Part shown: one piece after another, positions 63,163 through 64,000 of the stretch
Position numbering within the stretch: position 1 is the first letter of the stretch
Layout: each line of letters opens with the position of its first letter
Assembly (NCBI GenBank): GCA_963580285.1
Contig: OY757026.1
Span: 66,341,396 to 66,405,395, forward strand
Direction: 5' to 3'
Origin: Lucinisca nassula
Lineage: Eukaryota; Mollusca; Bivalvia; Lucinida; Lucinidae
Length of the DNA: 64,000 bases
Notes under the pieces: generated by a model
The model's input: the letters and a program-made list of their open reading frames with translations, nothing else
What the model was told of the DNA's origin: nothing
The model's database searches: none
Made by a program: the position numbers and the translations under genes

Positions 63163-64000
63163 AAATGGAGGGGTTGGGCATGACCCCAACACAGCCATGG
63201 GACCCACAGGTTGGTGTCACTGAATGCATCTTATCACAAGGAACAAAAATATATATGGTTTAGGGGTGGGGATCTGAACTGTTTCTTAGATATTGGGGCA
63301 TTTTTTAAATGGAGGGGTTGAGGCATGGCCCCAGCACAACCAAGGGACCTACAGGTTGGTTTCAATGAATGTGTCTTATCACAAGAAACAAGAGTATATA
63401 TGGTTTGGGGATGGGGATCTGAATGGTTTGCAAGATATATGGCCTTTTCTGAAATGAAGGTGGTGGGGTATGGCTCCGGTACAACCTGCAGGACCCTCAG
63501 GTTGGCATAAAAGCATATGGCTAAAAGAAATTTACTCAAGGAACATTTCAATAAAAAAATTGTCTAAATATCTGCAAAGGCTTGGCAGTTAATGCCATCT
63601 TTCAATTTTCCCCATTAAAAGTCAATGGAAACTCTTAAGTTGCCATAGCAACCAAACTAAATAGCCGAATTTCATAAAAAACACAAAATCTGTTGAGGCT
63701 AATAAGGAGAATATTTTCATTAAGTCTCAGCCTCATAAAGCATACGGTTTCTGAGGAGATGATTTTTAAGTTTTATTTTCTTTTTTTTGCATTTTTGTCT
63801 CCGTGGCAACCAATAAAATTGAGCAGTAGGCCTAAAATCATATAGCAGATGCTAGATTGCTTAAGGAACATTTCTATGAAGTTTTGTCCCTATATCTGCA
63901 AAGGCTTGGCAGTTAATGTGATTTTTTAATTTTCCCCATTGTAAGTCTATGGGAGCTCTAAGTTGCTATAGCAACCAAACTGAAAAGCCGATTTTCATAA
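63163..64000 (+). mobile_element. Second partial Helitron-like copy, directly adjoining
   Basis: Immediately after the CTAA terminus the sequence resumes in the middle of the same minisatellite unit (ATGGAGGGGTTGGGCATGAC). It continues through the same 3' body (GGCTTGGCAGTTAATGCCAT, CATAGCAACCAAAC) to the window edge. It lacks the left end. Confidence 0.65.

Overview
This is a stretch of animal nuclear DNA, most probably from a bivalve mollusc. The evidence is one multi-exon gene with GT-AG introns, very dense SINE and MITE content, SINE tails ending in CAAA repeats, non-autonomous Helitron-like elements carrying private minisatellites, and a compact Ty3/gypsy LTR retrotransposon resembling the Steamer-like elements of clams. 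The species cannot be fixed from the sequence alone.

One host gene is recognised. It runs on the plus strand from 16568 to about 54703 and is a NCKAP5/NCKAP5L-type gene (Nck-associated protein 5 family: microtubule-associated, SH3-binding). Ten coding exons can be joined in frame: 16568-16658, 20579-20668, 27835-27984, 29848-29994, 35653-35739, 40030-43902, 48061-48174, 49651-50649, 52914-53031 and 54114-54697/54703. Together they encode about 2,080 residues: an N-terminal coiled coil over the first four exons, a very large Ser/Pro/Lys-rich disordered exon with several SxIP and proline motifs, and a conserved C-terminal region. The first exon starts in mid-codon, so the 5' end of the gene lies upstream of 16568, probably outside the window.

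Layout. 1-2700 is repeats, including three TTAA-flanked MITEs close together. 2643-10955 is a minisatellite of about 7 kb whose 70-97 bp unit matches the end of one of those MITEs. 10956-16567 holds SINEs, hairpin MITEs and degenerate tandem repeats. From 16568 to 54703 the exons sit in introns filled with repeats: Helitron-like elements (16998-18585, 37052-38835, and 31371 to about 34405 on the minus strand), an apparently intact antisense LTR retrotransposon (21083-25838) with identical LTRs and a 5-bp target duplication, a mariner relic split by about 4.3 kb of later sequence, and a long inverted repeat (45946-46862). 54704-64000 has no recognised gene and carries MITEs, SINEs and a further Helitron-like element (60888-63162) followed directly by a second partial copy.

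The most striking non-genic signal is a palindromic module of about 70 bp present in more than 20 copies. Most copies keep one like-with-like mismatch (A opposite A, or T opposite T in the other orientation) at the same stem position, while the surrounding pairs and the loop end change in a compensatory way. The module sits inside MITE families with different termini. A second unusual group is three elements that share their ends but carry hairpins with stems of about 60 bp, one with an unrelated sequence. All similarities were judged by eye; no database search, fold calculation or alignment was run.
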